From: Streptomyces sp. WAC05374
GTDB taxonomy: Bacteria > Actinomycetota > Actinomycetes > Streptomycetales > Streptomycetaceae
DNA length: 64,000 nucleotides
NCBI RefSeq assembly: GCF_004353505.1
Contig: NZ_SMNQ01000006.1
Span: forward strand, 62,001 to 126,000
Direction: 5' to 3'
Below are positions 25,668 through 33,202 of the stretch, piece after piece. Under the pieces are notes generated by a model that saw only the letters and a program-made list of their open reading frames with translations, was not told the DNA's origin and searched no databases. Numbering within the stretch: the stretch's first letter is position 1; each line of letters starts with the position of its first letter. A program made the position numbers and the translations under genes.

Positions 25668-27200
25668 ATGACCGACAACAAGGCCATCGAGCGCAGCCGC
25701 ACCGTCGCGGTCGTCGGCACCGGCACCATGGGCCAGGGCATCGCCCAGGTGGCGCTGGTCGCCGGCCACCCCGTACGCCTGTACGACGCCGTGCCCGGCC
25801 ACGCGGGGCTGGCCGCCGAAGCCATCACCGGACGGCTCGACCGGCTCGTCGAGAAAGGCCGGATGTCGCCGGAGGACCGCGACGCGGCCACCGGACGGCT
25901 CCACGTGGCGGACGGCCTCGACGGCCTCGCCGACGCCGCCCTCGTGATCGAGGCGATCGTCGAGCGGCTCACGGTCAAGCAGGAGCTCTTCGCCGAGCTG
26001 GAGAAGATCGTCGCGGACGACTGCCTGCTCGCCACCAACACCTCCTCGCTGTCCGTCACCGCCATCGCCGGAGCCCTGCGGCTGCCCGGCCGCTTCGTCG
26101 GACTGCACTTCTTCAACCCGGCGCCCCTCCTTCCGCTGGTCGAGGTCGTCAGCGGCTTCGCCACCGACGACAGCGCCGCCACGCGCGCGTACGCCACCGC
26201 CAAGGAGTGGGGCAAGACGCCGGTGCGCTGCGCCGACACCCCGGGCTTCATCGTCAACCGCATCGCCCGCCCCTTCTACGCGGAGGCGCTGCGCCTGTAC
26301 GAGGAGCGGGCCGCCGACCCGGCCACCATCGACGCCGTCCTGCGCGAGAGCGGCGGCTTCCGGATGGGCCCCTTCGAGCTGACCGACCTGATCGGGCAGG
26401 ACGTCAACGAGGCCGTCACCCGGTCCGTCTGGGACGCCTTCTACCAGGACCCCAAGTTCACCCCGTCCCTCGCCCAGCGGCGCCTGGTCGAGTCCGGGCG
26501 CCTGGGCCGCAAGACGGGTCACGGCTGGTACTCGTACGCCGAGGGCGCCGAGCGGCCGCTTCCCCGTACGGAGGAACCGGCCCCCGCGCCGGCGTCGGTG
26601 ACCGTCCACGGCCACCTCGGTCACGCCGAGCCGCTCGTCGCCCTGATCGAACAGGCCGGGATCAAGGTCCGCCGCCGCAAGCACGGCAGGCACCTCACCC
26701 TTCCGGGCGGCGGACAGCTCGGTCTCGCGGACGGTGAGACCTCCTTCGAGTACGCGGGCGACGAGATCGTCTACTTCGATCTCGCCCACGACTACACGAC
26801 CGCCACCCGCATCGCCCTGTCGACCGCCCCCTCCACCTCGGCCGAGACCCTCCGGGAGGCCGTCGGCCTCTTCCAGGCGCTCGGCAAGGACGTCTCCGTG
26901 ATCGGCGACGTCCCCGGCATGATCGTCGCCCGTACGGTGGCCATGCTGGTCGACCTCGCCGTGGACGCCGTCGAGCGCGGCGTCGCCACGGCCGAGGACA
27001 TCGACACGGCCATGCGCCTCGGCGTCAACTACCCGGCCGGCCCCCTGGAGTGGGCGGCACTGCTCGGCTACGAGTACGTCGGCGACGTGCTGCGCGCCCT
27101 GCACGAGTGTTACCCGACCGGCCGCTACGCCCCCTGCCTCGGCGTCGTCCGCAAGGACCACGAGGAGAGCGCCGCCATGAAGGGCCAGGACCGCCGATGA
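25668..27200 (+). CDS. paaH: 3-hydroxyacyl-CoA dehydrogenase (PaaH type)
   Basis: The 510-residue enzyme oxidises a 3-hydroxyacyl-CoA with NAD+; in phenylacetate breakdown this is the 3-hydroxyadipyl-CoA step. The N-terminal Rossmann domain has VVGTGTMGQGIAQVAL. TNTSSLSV and GLHFFNPAP are family motifs, and two C-terminal dimerisation domains follow (DTPGFIVNRI..., then VPGMIVARTVAML...) separated by a linker with EEPAPAPASV. ATG 25668 has GGGGAGG upstream. Its stop overlaps the ATG of the TetR gene (ATGA), so enzyme and regulator are co-expressed. Confidence 0.92.
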   Translation: MTDNKAIERSRTVAVVGTGTMGQGIAQVALVAGHPVRLYDAVPGHAGLAAEAITGRLDRLVEKGRMSPEDRDAATGRLHVADGLDGLADAALVIEAIVERLTVKQELFAELEKIVADDCLLATNTSSLSVTAIAGALRLPGRFVGLHFFNPAPLLPLVEVVSGFATDDSAATRAYATAKEWGKTPVRCADTPGFIVNRIARPFYAEALRLYEERAADPATIDAVLRESGGFRMGPFELTDLIGQDVNEAVTRSVWDAFYQDPKFTPSLAQRRLVESGRLGRKTGHGWYSYAEGAERPLPRTEEPAPAPASVTVHGHLGHAEPLVALIEQAGIKVRRRKHGRHLTLPGGGQLGLADGETSFEYAGDEIVYFDLAHDYTTATRIALSTAPSTSAETLREAVGLFQALGKDVSVIGDVPGMIVARTVAMLVDLAVDAVERGVATAEDIDTAMRLGVNYPAGPLEWAALLGYEYVGDVLRALHECYPTGRYAPCLGVVRKDHEESAAMKGQDRR

Positions 27201-27790
27201 CCACCGCCAAGCGCGACACGTACACCCCCGACACGCTGCTCTCCGTCGCCGTCAGGGTCTTCAACGAGCGCGGCTACGACGGCACCTCCATGGAGCACCT
27301 CTCCAAGGCGGCCGGCATCTCCAAGTCCTCGATCTACCACCACGTCGCCGGCAAGGAGGAACTGCTGCGGCGTGCCGTCAGCCGCGCCCTCGACGGCCTC
27401 TTCGCGGTCCTCGACGAACCCGGCGCCGCGCGTGGACGGGCCATCGAGCGGGTCGAGTACGTGACCCGGCGCACCGTCGAGGTCCTGATGGACGAACTGC
27501 CGTACGTGACGCTGCTGCTCCGCGTCCGCGGCAACACCCAGACCGAGCGGTGGGCCCTGGAGCGGCGCCGCGAGTTCGACCACCGGGTCGCCGACCTGCT
27601 GAAGGCCGCCGCCGCCGACGGCGACCTCCGTACCGACGTGGACATACGGGTGGCCACCCGGCTGCTCTTCGGCATGGTCAACTCGCTGGTGGAGTGGTAC
27701 CGGCCCCAGCCCGGCGGCGACGCCGAGCGCCGGCAGGTCGTCGACACCGTCGTCCACATGGCCTTCGACGGGCTGCGCACCAGCCACTGA
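27197..27790 (+). CDS. TetR-family regulator (PaaR-like)
   Basis: The 197-residue protein has an N-terminal TetR DNA-binding domain (LLSVAVRVFNERGYDGTSMEHLSKAAGISKSSIYHHVAGKEELLRRAV) and a helical ligand domain. By linkage to paa genes and the repeated ACCGAACG...CGGT dyads, it is the probable repressor of this locus, with a CoA-ester such as phenylacetyl-CoA as the likely inducer. That ligand is inferred from characterised PaaR proteins. It is coupled to paaH by a 4-base overlap. If it also binds operator 3 it controls the branched-chain 2-oxoacid dehydrogenase operon. Confidence 0.9.
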   Translation: MTTAKRDTYTPDTLLSVAVRVFNERGYDGTSMEHLSKAAGISKSSIYHHVAGKEELLRRAVSRALDGLFAVLDEPGAARGRAIERVEYVTRRTVEVLMDELPYVTLLLRVRGNTQTERWALERRREFDHRVADLLKAAAADGDLRTDVDIRVATRLLFGMVNSLVEWYRPQPGGDAERRQVVDTVVHMAFDGLRTSH

Positions 27791-27867
27791 GCCCGCCCCG
27801 GCGCCGCGGCGCCAGGTGCCCCACGGGGCACGTTCGCCGGGCCGGCGGGCGGGCCGGACGGCGGTTG

Positions 27868-27972
27868 CCGTCCGCTCTGTCCGTCCGCTCCCGTCCGCCG
27901 GATCTCGCCCGCCGGCTCCCGTCCGCCGGATCTCGTCCGCTGGATCTCGTCCGTCAGATCTCGTCCGTCAGG
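27868..27972. repeat. Repeat array derived from the bkdR 3' end
   Basis: On the - strand the last codons and stop of the Lrp/AsnC gene, CTGACGGACGAGATC, are followed at once by a near-exact second copy, then by diverged copies (AGCGGACGAGATCC, GGCGGGCGAGATCC). The block thus begins in coding sequence and continues about 85 bases downstream. Confidence 0.7.
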
Positions 27973-28481
27973 GCCCGCCGGTTGAGGTCCGTCTCCTCGA
28001 AGACCAGCAGCGTCCGGGTGGACAGCACCTCCGGGATGGCCTGGAGCCTGGTCAGCACCAGCTCCCGCAGCGTCCGGTTGTCCGGCGTGTGCACCAGCAG
28101 CAGCACGTCGAAGTCCCCGCTCACCAGGGCGATGTGCGCCGCTCCCGGCAGGGCCTGGAGCTGCTCGCGGACGGTGCGCCAGGAGTTCTGCACGATCTTG
28201 AGCGTGATGTACGCGGAGGCGCCCTGCCCCGCCCGCTCGTGATTGACCCGTGCGCTGAAGCCGCGGATCACCCCGTCCTCGATGAGCCGGTTGATCCGCG
28301 CGTAGGCGTTGGCGCGTGACACGTGGACACGGTCGGCCACGGAGCGTATCGAGGCGCGGCCGTCCGATTGGAGGATGCGGAGGATGTCGCGGTCGATCGC
28401 GTCGAGCGGCCGCGGGGGCGCCTGGTGCTCGCCGGCCGGCCGGCCCTGATCCCCGCCGTCGGCCATTTGTTCAGCTCCCAT
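27954..28481 (-). CDS. bkdR: Lrp/AsnC-family regulator (BkdR)
   Basis: The 175-residue protein has an N-terminal winged helix (DAIDRDILRILQSDGRASIRSVADRVHVSRANAYARINRLIEDGVIRGF) and a C-terminal RAM ligand-binding domain. Divergent placement next to the 2-oxoacid dehydrogenase genes matches BkdR, the regulator of branched-chain amino acid catabolism. ATG 28481 is preferred because GGAGGAG lies about 13 bases upstream with a G-run closer. In-frame ATG codons at 28502 and 28466 are alternatives. The C-terminal codons are part of the repeat array 27868-27972. Confidence 0.9.
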   Translation of the reverse strand: MGAEQMADGGDQGRPAGEHQAPPRPLDAIDRDILRILQSDGRASIRSVADRVHVSRANAYARINRLIEDGVIRGFSARVNHERAGQGASAYITLKIVQNSWRTVREQLQALPGAAHIALVSGDFDVLLLVHTPDNRTLRELVLTRLQAIPEVLSTRTLLVFEETDLNRRALTDEI

Positions 28482-28539
28482 GTCCCCCCGCCTCTCCTCC
28501 ATGGACGACCTGTCTCTATCCCAGGCTGTGGAGAACCGT

Positions 28540-28548
28540 TTGTCCACA
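28540..28548 (+). promoter_or_regulatory. Exact DnaA-box 9-mer (TTGTCCACA)
   Basis: TTGTCCACA followed by GG lies between bkdR and bkdA, 34 bases from operator 3. A weaker relative (TGTGGAGAA) lies 13 bases before it. The complement of the flanked site is CCTGTGGACAAA. Confidence 0.5.
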
Positions 28549-28582
28549 GGCTGATGGTGCCTGTAGCCAAAATGCCGCCACG

Positions 28583-28600
28583 ACCGAACAATCGGTAGGT
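28583..28600. promoter_or_regulatory. PaaR-type operator 3 (before bkdA)
   Basis: ACCGAACAATCGGTAGGT matches the paa operators at 16 of 18 positions and keeps the ACCGAAC...CGGT core. It is 63 bases upstream of the bkdA ATG and about 100 from the bkdR start. It suggests that the paa regulator, or a paralogue, also acts on this operon. Confidence 0.65.
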
Positions 28601-28663
28601 GAGGCGCGTCACAGTCGCGTCCCCCTTCGGGTCTTGTGCCCGCTCCCACGAGGAGGTGCTGTC

Positions 28664-29797
28664 ATGACGGTCCAAGAGCTGCCAGGTGCGGCCTCTTACC
28701 GGCCCACCCCGCCCCCGGCGTGGAAGCCGCGCACCGACCCCGCACCGCTGCTCCCGGACCCCGAGCCGTACCGGGTGCTGGGCACGGACGCCGCGGCCGG
28801 CTTCGCGCCCGAGCTGCTGCGCCGGCTCTACGCCGAGCTGGTGCGCGGCCGCCGGTACAACACGCAGGCGACGGCCCTCACCAAGCAGGGCAGGCTGGCG
28901 GTCTACCCGTCGAGCACCGGCCAGGAGGCGTGCGAGGTCGCCGCCGCCCTGGTGCTGGAGGACCGGGACTGGCTCTTCCCGTCGTACCGCGACACCCTGG
29001 CGGCCGTGGCACGCGGCCTGGACCCGGTCCAGGCCCTCACCCTGCTGCGGGGCGACTGGCACACCGGGTACGACCCGCGCGAGCACCGCGTCGCCCCGCT
29101 GTGCACCCCGCTCGCCACCCAGCTCCCGCATGCCGTGGGCCTGGCCCACGCGGCCCGCCTCAAGGGCGACGACGTGGTGGCCCTCGCCATGGTGGGCGAC
29201 GGCGGCACCAGCGAGGGCGACTTCCACGAGGCGCTGAACTTCGCGGCGGTCTGGCAGGCCCCGGTCGTCTTCCTCGTCCAGAACAACGGCTTCGCGATCT
29301 CCGTCCCGCTCGCCAAGCAGACCGCGGCGCCCTCCCTCGCCCACAAGGCCGTCGGGTACGGGATGCCGGGCCGGCTCGTCGACGGCAACGACGCGGCGGC
29401 CGTGCACCAGGTGCTCTCCGAGGCGGTCGCCCGCGCCCGGCGCGGCGGCGGCCCCACGCTCGTGGAGGCCGTGACGTACCGCATCGACGCCCATACCAAC
29501 GCCGACGACGCCACCCGGTACCGGGGCGACGGCGAGGTCGAGGCCTGGCGCGCCCACGACCCGATCCGGCTGCTGGAGCAGGAGCTGACCGAACGCGGCC
29601 TGCTCGATGAGGACGGCATACGGCAGGCCGCCGAGGACGCCGAGACGATGGCCGCGCGGCTGCGGGAGCGGATGAACGCGGACGCCGAGCTGGACCCGAT
29701 GGACCTGTTCACGCACGTGTACGCGGAGCAGACGGCACAACTGCGGGAGCAGGCCGCCCAATTGCGCGCCGAGCTCGACGCCGAGGGTGATGCGTGA
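28664..29797 (+). CDS. bkdA: Branched-chain 2-oxoacid dehydrogenase E1 alpha subunit (first operon)
   Basis: The 377-residue thiamine-diphosphate enzyme subunit decarboxylates 2-oxoacids from valine, leucine and isoleucine. It yields the branched acyl-CoA starters for fatty acid synthesis. The ThDP motif runs from VGDGGTSEGDFHEALNFA to QNNGFAIS. RIDAHTNADDATRYR is the phosphorylation-loop equivalent. ATG 28664 follows AGGAGG. A 4-base or 1-base overlap links it to bkdB. Pyruvate dehydrogenase is the main alternative, but the BkdR neighbour supports the branched-chain assignment. Confidence 0.9.
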   Translation: MTVQELPGAASYRPTPPPAWKPRTDPAPLLPDPEPYRVLGTDAAAGFAPELLRRLYAELVRGRRYNTQATALTKQGRLAVYPSSTGQEACEVAAALVLEDRDWLFPSYRDTLAAVARGLDPVQALTLLRGDWHTGYDPREHRVAPLCTPLATQLPHAVGLAHAARLKGDDVVALAMVGDGGTSEGDFHEALNFAAVWQAPVVFLVQNNGFAISVPLAKQTAAPSLAHKAVGYGMPGRLVDGNDAAAVHQVLSEAVARARRGGGPTLVEAVTYRIDAHTNADDATRYRGDGEVEAWRAHDPIRLLEQELTERGLLDEDGIRQAAEDAETMAARLRERMNADAELDPMDLFTHVYAEQTAQLREQAAQLRAELDAEGDA

Positions 29798-30822
29798 TGA
29801 CGACCGTGGCAAAGGCGGCCACCAAGGCCGCCACCAAGCCCGCCACCATGGCGCAGGCCCTCCAGCGCGCCATGCGCGACGCGATGGCCGAGGATCCGAC
29901 CGTCCACGTCATGGGCGAGGACGTCGGCACGCTCGGCGGCGTCTTCCGGGTCACCGACGGGCTCGCCAAGGAGTTCGGGGAGGACCGCTGCACGGACACC
30001 CCGCTCGCCGAGGCCGGCATCCTCGGCACGGCTGTCGGCATGGCGATGTACGGGCTGCGGCCGGTCGTCGAGATGCAGTTCGACGCCTTCGCCTACCCGG
30101 CGTTCGAGCAGCTCCTCAGCCACGTCGCGAAGATGCGGAACCGGACCAGGGGCGCGATGCCGCTGCCGATCGTCGTGCGCGTGCCGTACGGCGGCGGGAT
30201 CGGCGGCGTCGAGCACCACAGCGACTCGTCCGAGGCGTACTACATGGCGACTCCGGGGCTCCATGTCGTCACGCCCGCGACGGTCGCCGACGCCTACGGG
30301 CTGCTGCGGGCGGCCATCGCCTCCGACGACCCGGTCGTCTTCCTCGAGCCCAAGCGGCTGTACTGGTCGAAGGCCCAGTGGTCGCCGGACGCCCCCGACC
30401 CGGTCGAGCCCATAGGGCGCGCGGTGGTGCGGCGTACCGGACGCAGCGCCACGCTGATCACCTATGGTCCGTCCCTGCCGGTGTGCCTGGAGGCGGCCGA
30501 GGCCGCGCAGGCGGAGGGCTGGGACCTGGAGGTCGTGGACCTGCGGTCGCTGGTGCCGTTCGACGACGAGACCGTCTGCGCGTCGGTGCGGCGCACGGGG
30601 CGCGCGGTCGTCGTCCACGAGTCGACCGGCTTCGGCGGACCGGGCGGGGAGATCGCCGCGCGCATCACGGAGCGGTGCTTCCACCACCTGGAGGCGCCGG
30701 TGCTGCGGGTGGCCGGGTTCGACATCCCCTACCCGCCGCCGATGCTGGAGCGGCACCACCTGCCGGGCGTGGACCGGATCCTGGACGCGGTGGCGCGGCT
30801 CCAGTGGGAGGCGGAGAGCTGA
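29797..30822 (+). CDS. bkdB: Branched-chain 2-oxoacid dehydrogenase E1 beta subunit (first operon)
   Basis: The 341-residue partner of E1 alpha has MGEDVGTLGGVFRVTDGLAKEFG, VRVPYGGGIGGVEHHSDSSEAYY and the C-terminal transketolase domain (VVHESTGFGGPGGEIAARI). ATG 29797 overlaps the bkdA stop by one base (TGATG); GTG at 29794 is an alternative giving one more residue. An N-terminal Ala/Lys/Thr repeat (KAATKAATKPAT) is not seen in the second operon's copy. Confidence 0.92.
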   Translation: MTTVAKAATKAATKPATMAQALQRAMRDAMAEDPTVHVMGEDVGTLGGVFRVTDGLAKEFGEDRCTDTPLAEAGILGTAVGMAMYGLRPVVEMQFDAFAYPAFEQLLSHVAKMRNRTRGAMPLPIVVRVPYGGGIGGVEHHSDSSEAYYMATPGLHVVTPATVADAYGLLRAAIASDDPVVFLEPKRLYWSKAQWSPDAPDPVEPIGRAVVRRTGRSATLITYGPSLPVCLEAAEAAQAEGWDLEVVDLRSLVPFDDETVCASVRRTGRAVVVHESTGFGGPGGEIAARITERCFHHLEAPVLRVAGFDIPYPPPMLERHHLPGVDRILDAVARLQWEAES

Positions 30823-32237
30823 TGGCCCAGGTACTGGAATTCAAGCTGCCCGACCTCGGTGAGGGCCTCACCGAGGCGGAGATCGTGCGCTGGCTGGTGA
30901 ATGTCGGGGACGTCGTCGCCGTCGACCAGCCCGTCGTCGAGGTCGAGACGGCCAAGGCCATGGTCGAGGTGCCGTGCCCCTATGGGGGCGTGGTGACCGC
31001 GCGGTACGGCGAGGAGGGCACGGAACTGCCCGTCGGCGCCCCGCTGCTGACCGTGGCCGTGGGCGCGACGTCGGCGGCGGACGGCTCGGCCGCGCACGCG
31101 GCGTCCGGCGCTAACGGCACCTCGCACACGACCGGTTCGGGTTCGGCCGGTCAGGCCGGTCCGGCCGCCTCGGACGGGGAGGGTTCCGGGAACGTGCTCG
31201 TCGGGTACGGCACGGCCGCCCCGGCGGCGCGCAGGCGGCGGGTACGGCGCGAGACGCCCGCCCCGGCGACGGCGCCCGCCCCGGTGGCCACGGCCCCGGC
31301 GGCCGCCGCCCCGGTGACGGTCGCCCCGGTGGCCGCCGCCCCGGCTCCCGTGTCCGTCGACGGGCCCGTGCCGGTCATCTCGCCGCTCGTGCGGAAGCTG
31401 GCCCGGGAGAAGGGCGTCGACCTCCGCCGGGTCCGGGGCTCCGGGCCCGAGGGGCTGATCCTGCGGGCCGACGTGGAACGGGCGGTGACGGCCCAGGTTG
31501 CCGCGCCCACCGCGCCGGCCACCCCCGCGCCGGCGGGCAAGGCCGTCGCCGGTGAGCGGGTGCCCCTGCGCGGCGTACGCGGGGCGGTCGCCGACAAGCT
31601 GTCCCGCAGCCGGCACGAGATCCCCGACGCGACGTGCTGGGTCGACGCGGACGCCACCGAGCTGATGGCCGCGCGCGCCGCGATGAACGCGGCCGGGGGG
31701 CCGAAGGTCTCCCTGCTGGCCCTCCTCGCCCGCATCTGCACCGCCGCGCTCGCCCGCCACCCGGAGCTCAACTCCACGGTGGACATGGCCAGCCGGGAGA
31801 TCGTGCGGCTGCCCGAGGTCCACCTGGGCTTCGCGGCGCAGACCGACCGCGGCCTGGTCGTCCCCGTCGTGCGCAACGCGCAGGACCGGACGGCGGAGTC
31901 CCTGTCGGCGGAGTTCGCCCGGCTGACCGAGGCCGCCAGGGCGGGGACCCTCACCCCGGCCGACCTCACGGGCGGGACGTTCACGCTCAACAACTACGGC
32001 GTGTTCGGGGTCGACGGCTCGACGCCGATCATCAACCACCCCGAGGCGGCGATGCTGGGCGTCGGCCGGATCATCCCCAAGCCGTGGGTGCACCAGGGCG
32101 AACTGGCCGTCCGCCAGGTCGTGCAGCTCTCGCTGACCTTCGACCACCGGGTGTGCGACGGCGGAACGGCGGGCGGCTTCCTGCGGTACGTGGCCGACTG
32201 CGTGGAGCAACCGGCGGTGCTGCTGCGCACGCTGTGA
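30822..32237 (+). CDS. bkdC: Branched-chain 2-oxoacid dehydrogenase E2 (dihydrolipoamide acyltransferase, first operon)
   Basis: The 471-residue core subunit has a lipoyl domain (residues about 3-80) with lipoyl Lys45 in VETAKAMVEV. An Ala/Pro-rich linker, a peripheral-subunit binding domain (ISPLVRKLAREKGVDLRRVRGSGPEGLILRADV) and a catalytic domain ending TFDHRVCDGGTAGGFL (active His and Asp) follow. ATG 30822 overlaps the bkdB stop by one base. No E3 gene is present, so a dihydrolipoamide dehydrogenase encoded elsewhere must serve. Confidence 0.93.
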   Translation: MAQVLEFKLPDLGEGLTEAEIVRWLVNVGDVVAVDQPVVEVETAKAMVEVPCPYGGVVTARYGEEGTELPVGAPLLTVAVGATSAADGSAAHAASGANGTSHTTGSGSAGQAGPAASDGEGSGNVLVGYGTAAPAARRRRVRRETPAPATAPAPVATAPAAAAPVTVAPVAAAPAPVSVDGPVPVISPLVRKLAREKGVDLRRVRGSGPEGLILRADVERAVTAQVAAPTAPATPAPAGKAVAGERVPLRGVRGAVADKLSRSRHEIPDATCWVDADATELMAARAAMNAAGGPKVSLLALLARICTAALARHPELNSTVDMASREIVRLPEVHLGFAAQTDRGLVVPVVRNAQDRTAESLSAEFARLTEAARAGTLTPADLTGGTFTLNNYGVFGVDGSTPIINHPEAAMLGVGRIIPKPWVHQGELAVRQVVQLSLTFDHRVCDGGTAGGFLRYVADCVEQPAVLLRTL

Positions 32238-32258
32238 CGGCCGCGTAAGGCCATGACA

Positions 32259-32311
32259 CCCGGGGCGGCCCGGGGCCCGGGACATGCGCCCCGGCCCCCG
32301 GCCGCCCCGGG
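32259..32311 (+). terminator. GC-rich hairpin after first bkd operon
   Basis: CCCGGGGCGGCC (32259-32270) pairs perfectly with GGCCGCCCCGGG (32300-32311). The inner GGGGCC/GGCCCC can pair further. It begins 21 bases after the bkdC stop. Confidence 0.7.
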
Positions 32312-32347
32312 CGCGGGCGCTGCGGCCCGCCTGGGGATACTGGTGGC

Positions 32348-33202
32348 GTGACCCCATTTGACGTCGTCGTGCTCGCCGGGGGTGCCGCCAGGCGGCTCGG
32401 CGGCGTGGACAAGCCGGGCGTGAGCGTCGGCGGGCGGGCCCTGCTCGACCGCGTGCTCGGTGCCTGCCGCGAGGCCGGACGGACCGTCGTGGTGGGCGGC
32501 CGCCGGGCCACCGTCCGCCCCGTGGTGTGGGCGCGCGAGGAACCGCCCGGCAGCGGGCCGCTGGCCGCCCTCGCGGCCGGGCTCCGGCACGTCGGGGCCG
32601 ACACCGTCGTCGTCCTCAGTGGCGACCTGCCGTTCCTTCAGGGCGCCGGCGTACGGAAGTTGGTCGACGCGCTGGTGGACGGGGACTGCGAAGGCGTGCT
32701 GTCCGTGGACCCCGAGGGGCGGGACCAGCCGCTCGTCGCCGCGTACCGCACCGAGCCACTGCGCCGCGAGATCGCCCTCCTGGCGACGGAGCACGGCAAC
32801 CTCACCGGCCTCCCGCTGCGCCTGCTCGTCCAGGAGCTGGAGCTCCTCCGCCTCCCGTCCGGCCCCCTCACCTCCTTCGACTGCGACACCTGGGAAGACA
32901 TCGCGACCGCCCGGGCCACGATCAGGGAGCATGGGAACGTGCTGGACGAATGGATCACCGCAGTCAAGGACGAGCTCGGCATCGAGCTGGACGTCGACAC
33001 CGGCGTCCTGCTCGACCTGGCCCGTGACGCCGCGCACGGCGTCGCCCGGCCCGCCGCGCCGCTGACCACCTTCCTGGTCGGTTACGCGGCCGCCAAGGCC
33101 GCCGGTGACGGCCCCGAGGCGGTCTCCGCGGCCGTCGCCGAAGCGGCCCGCAAGGCCGCCGCCCTCGCCGACCGCTGGGCGAACGAGGCCGACGCCGGAT
33201 GA
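32348..33202 (+). CDS. mobA: MobA-like nucleotidyltransferase with C-terminal DUF6457-type domain
   Basis: The 284-residue protein has an N-terminal NTP-transferase domain (VVVLAGGAARRLGGVDKPGVSVGG and VVVLSGDLPFL) as in MobA, which adds GMP to molybdopterin. The last 85 or so residues (VLDEWITAVKDELGIELDVDTGVLLDLARDAAHGVARPAAPLTTFLVGYAA) form a separate small helical domain resembling DUF6457, a common fusion in actinobacteria. The start is GTG 32348. It overlaps moeA by 4 bases, supporting a molybdenum cofactor role. Confidence 0.87.
   Translation: MTPFDVVVLAGGAARRLGGVDKPGVSVGGRALLDRVLGACREAGRTVVVGGRRATVRPVVWAREEPPGSGPLAALAAGLRHVGADTVVVLSGDLPFLQGAGVRKLVDALVDGDCEGVLSVDPEGRDQPLVAAYRTEPLRREIALLATEHGNLTGLPLRLLVQELELLRLPSGPLTSFDCDTWEDIATARATIREHGNVLDEWITAVKDELGIELDVDTGVLLDLARDAAHGVARPAAPLTTFLVGYAAAKAAGDGPEAVSAAVAEAARKAAALADRWANEADAG

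Noticed and set aside
27816..27831. Terminator after the TetR gene (GTGCCC-CACG-GGGCAC)
   Set aside because: Only a 6-bp stem, and similar short hairpins are common by chance in this composition.
15870..28481. Horizontally acquired catabolic island
   Set aside because: Codon use and GC content match the neighbours, and there are no integrase, transposase, direct-repeat ends or tRNA junctions around it.
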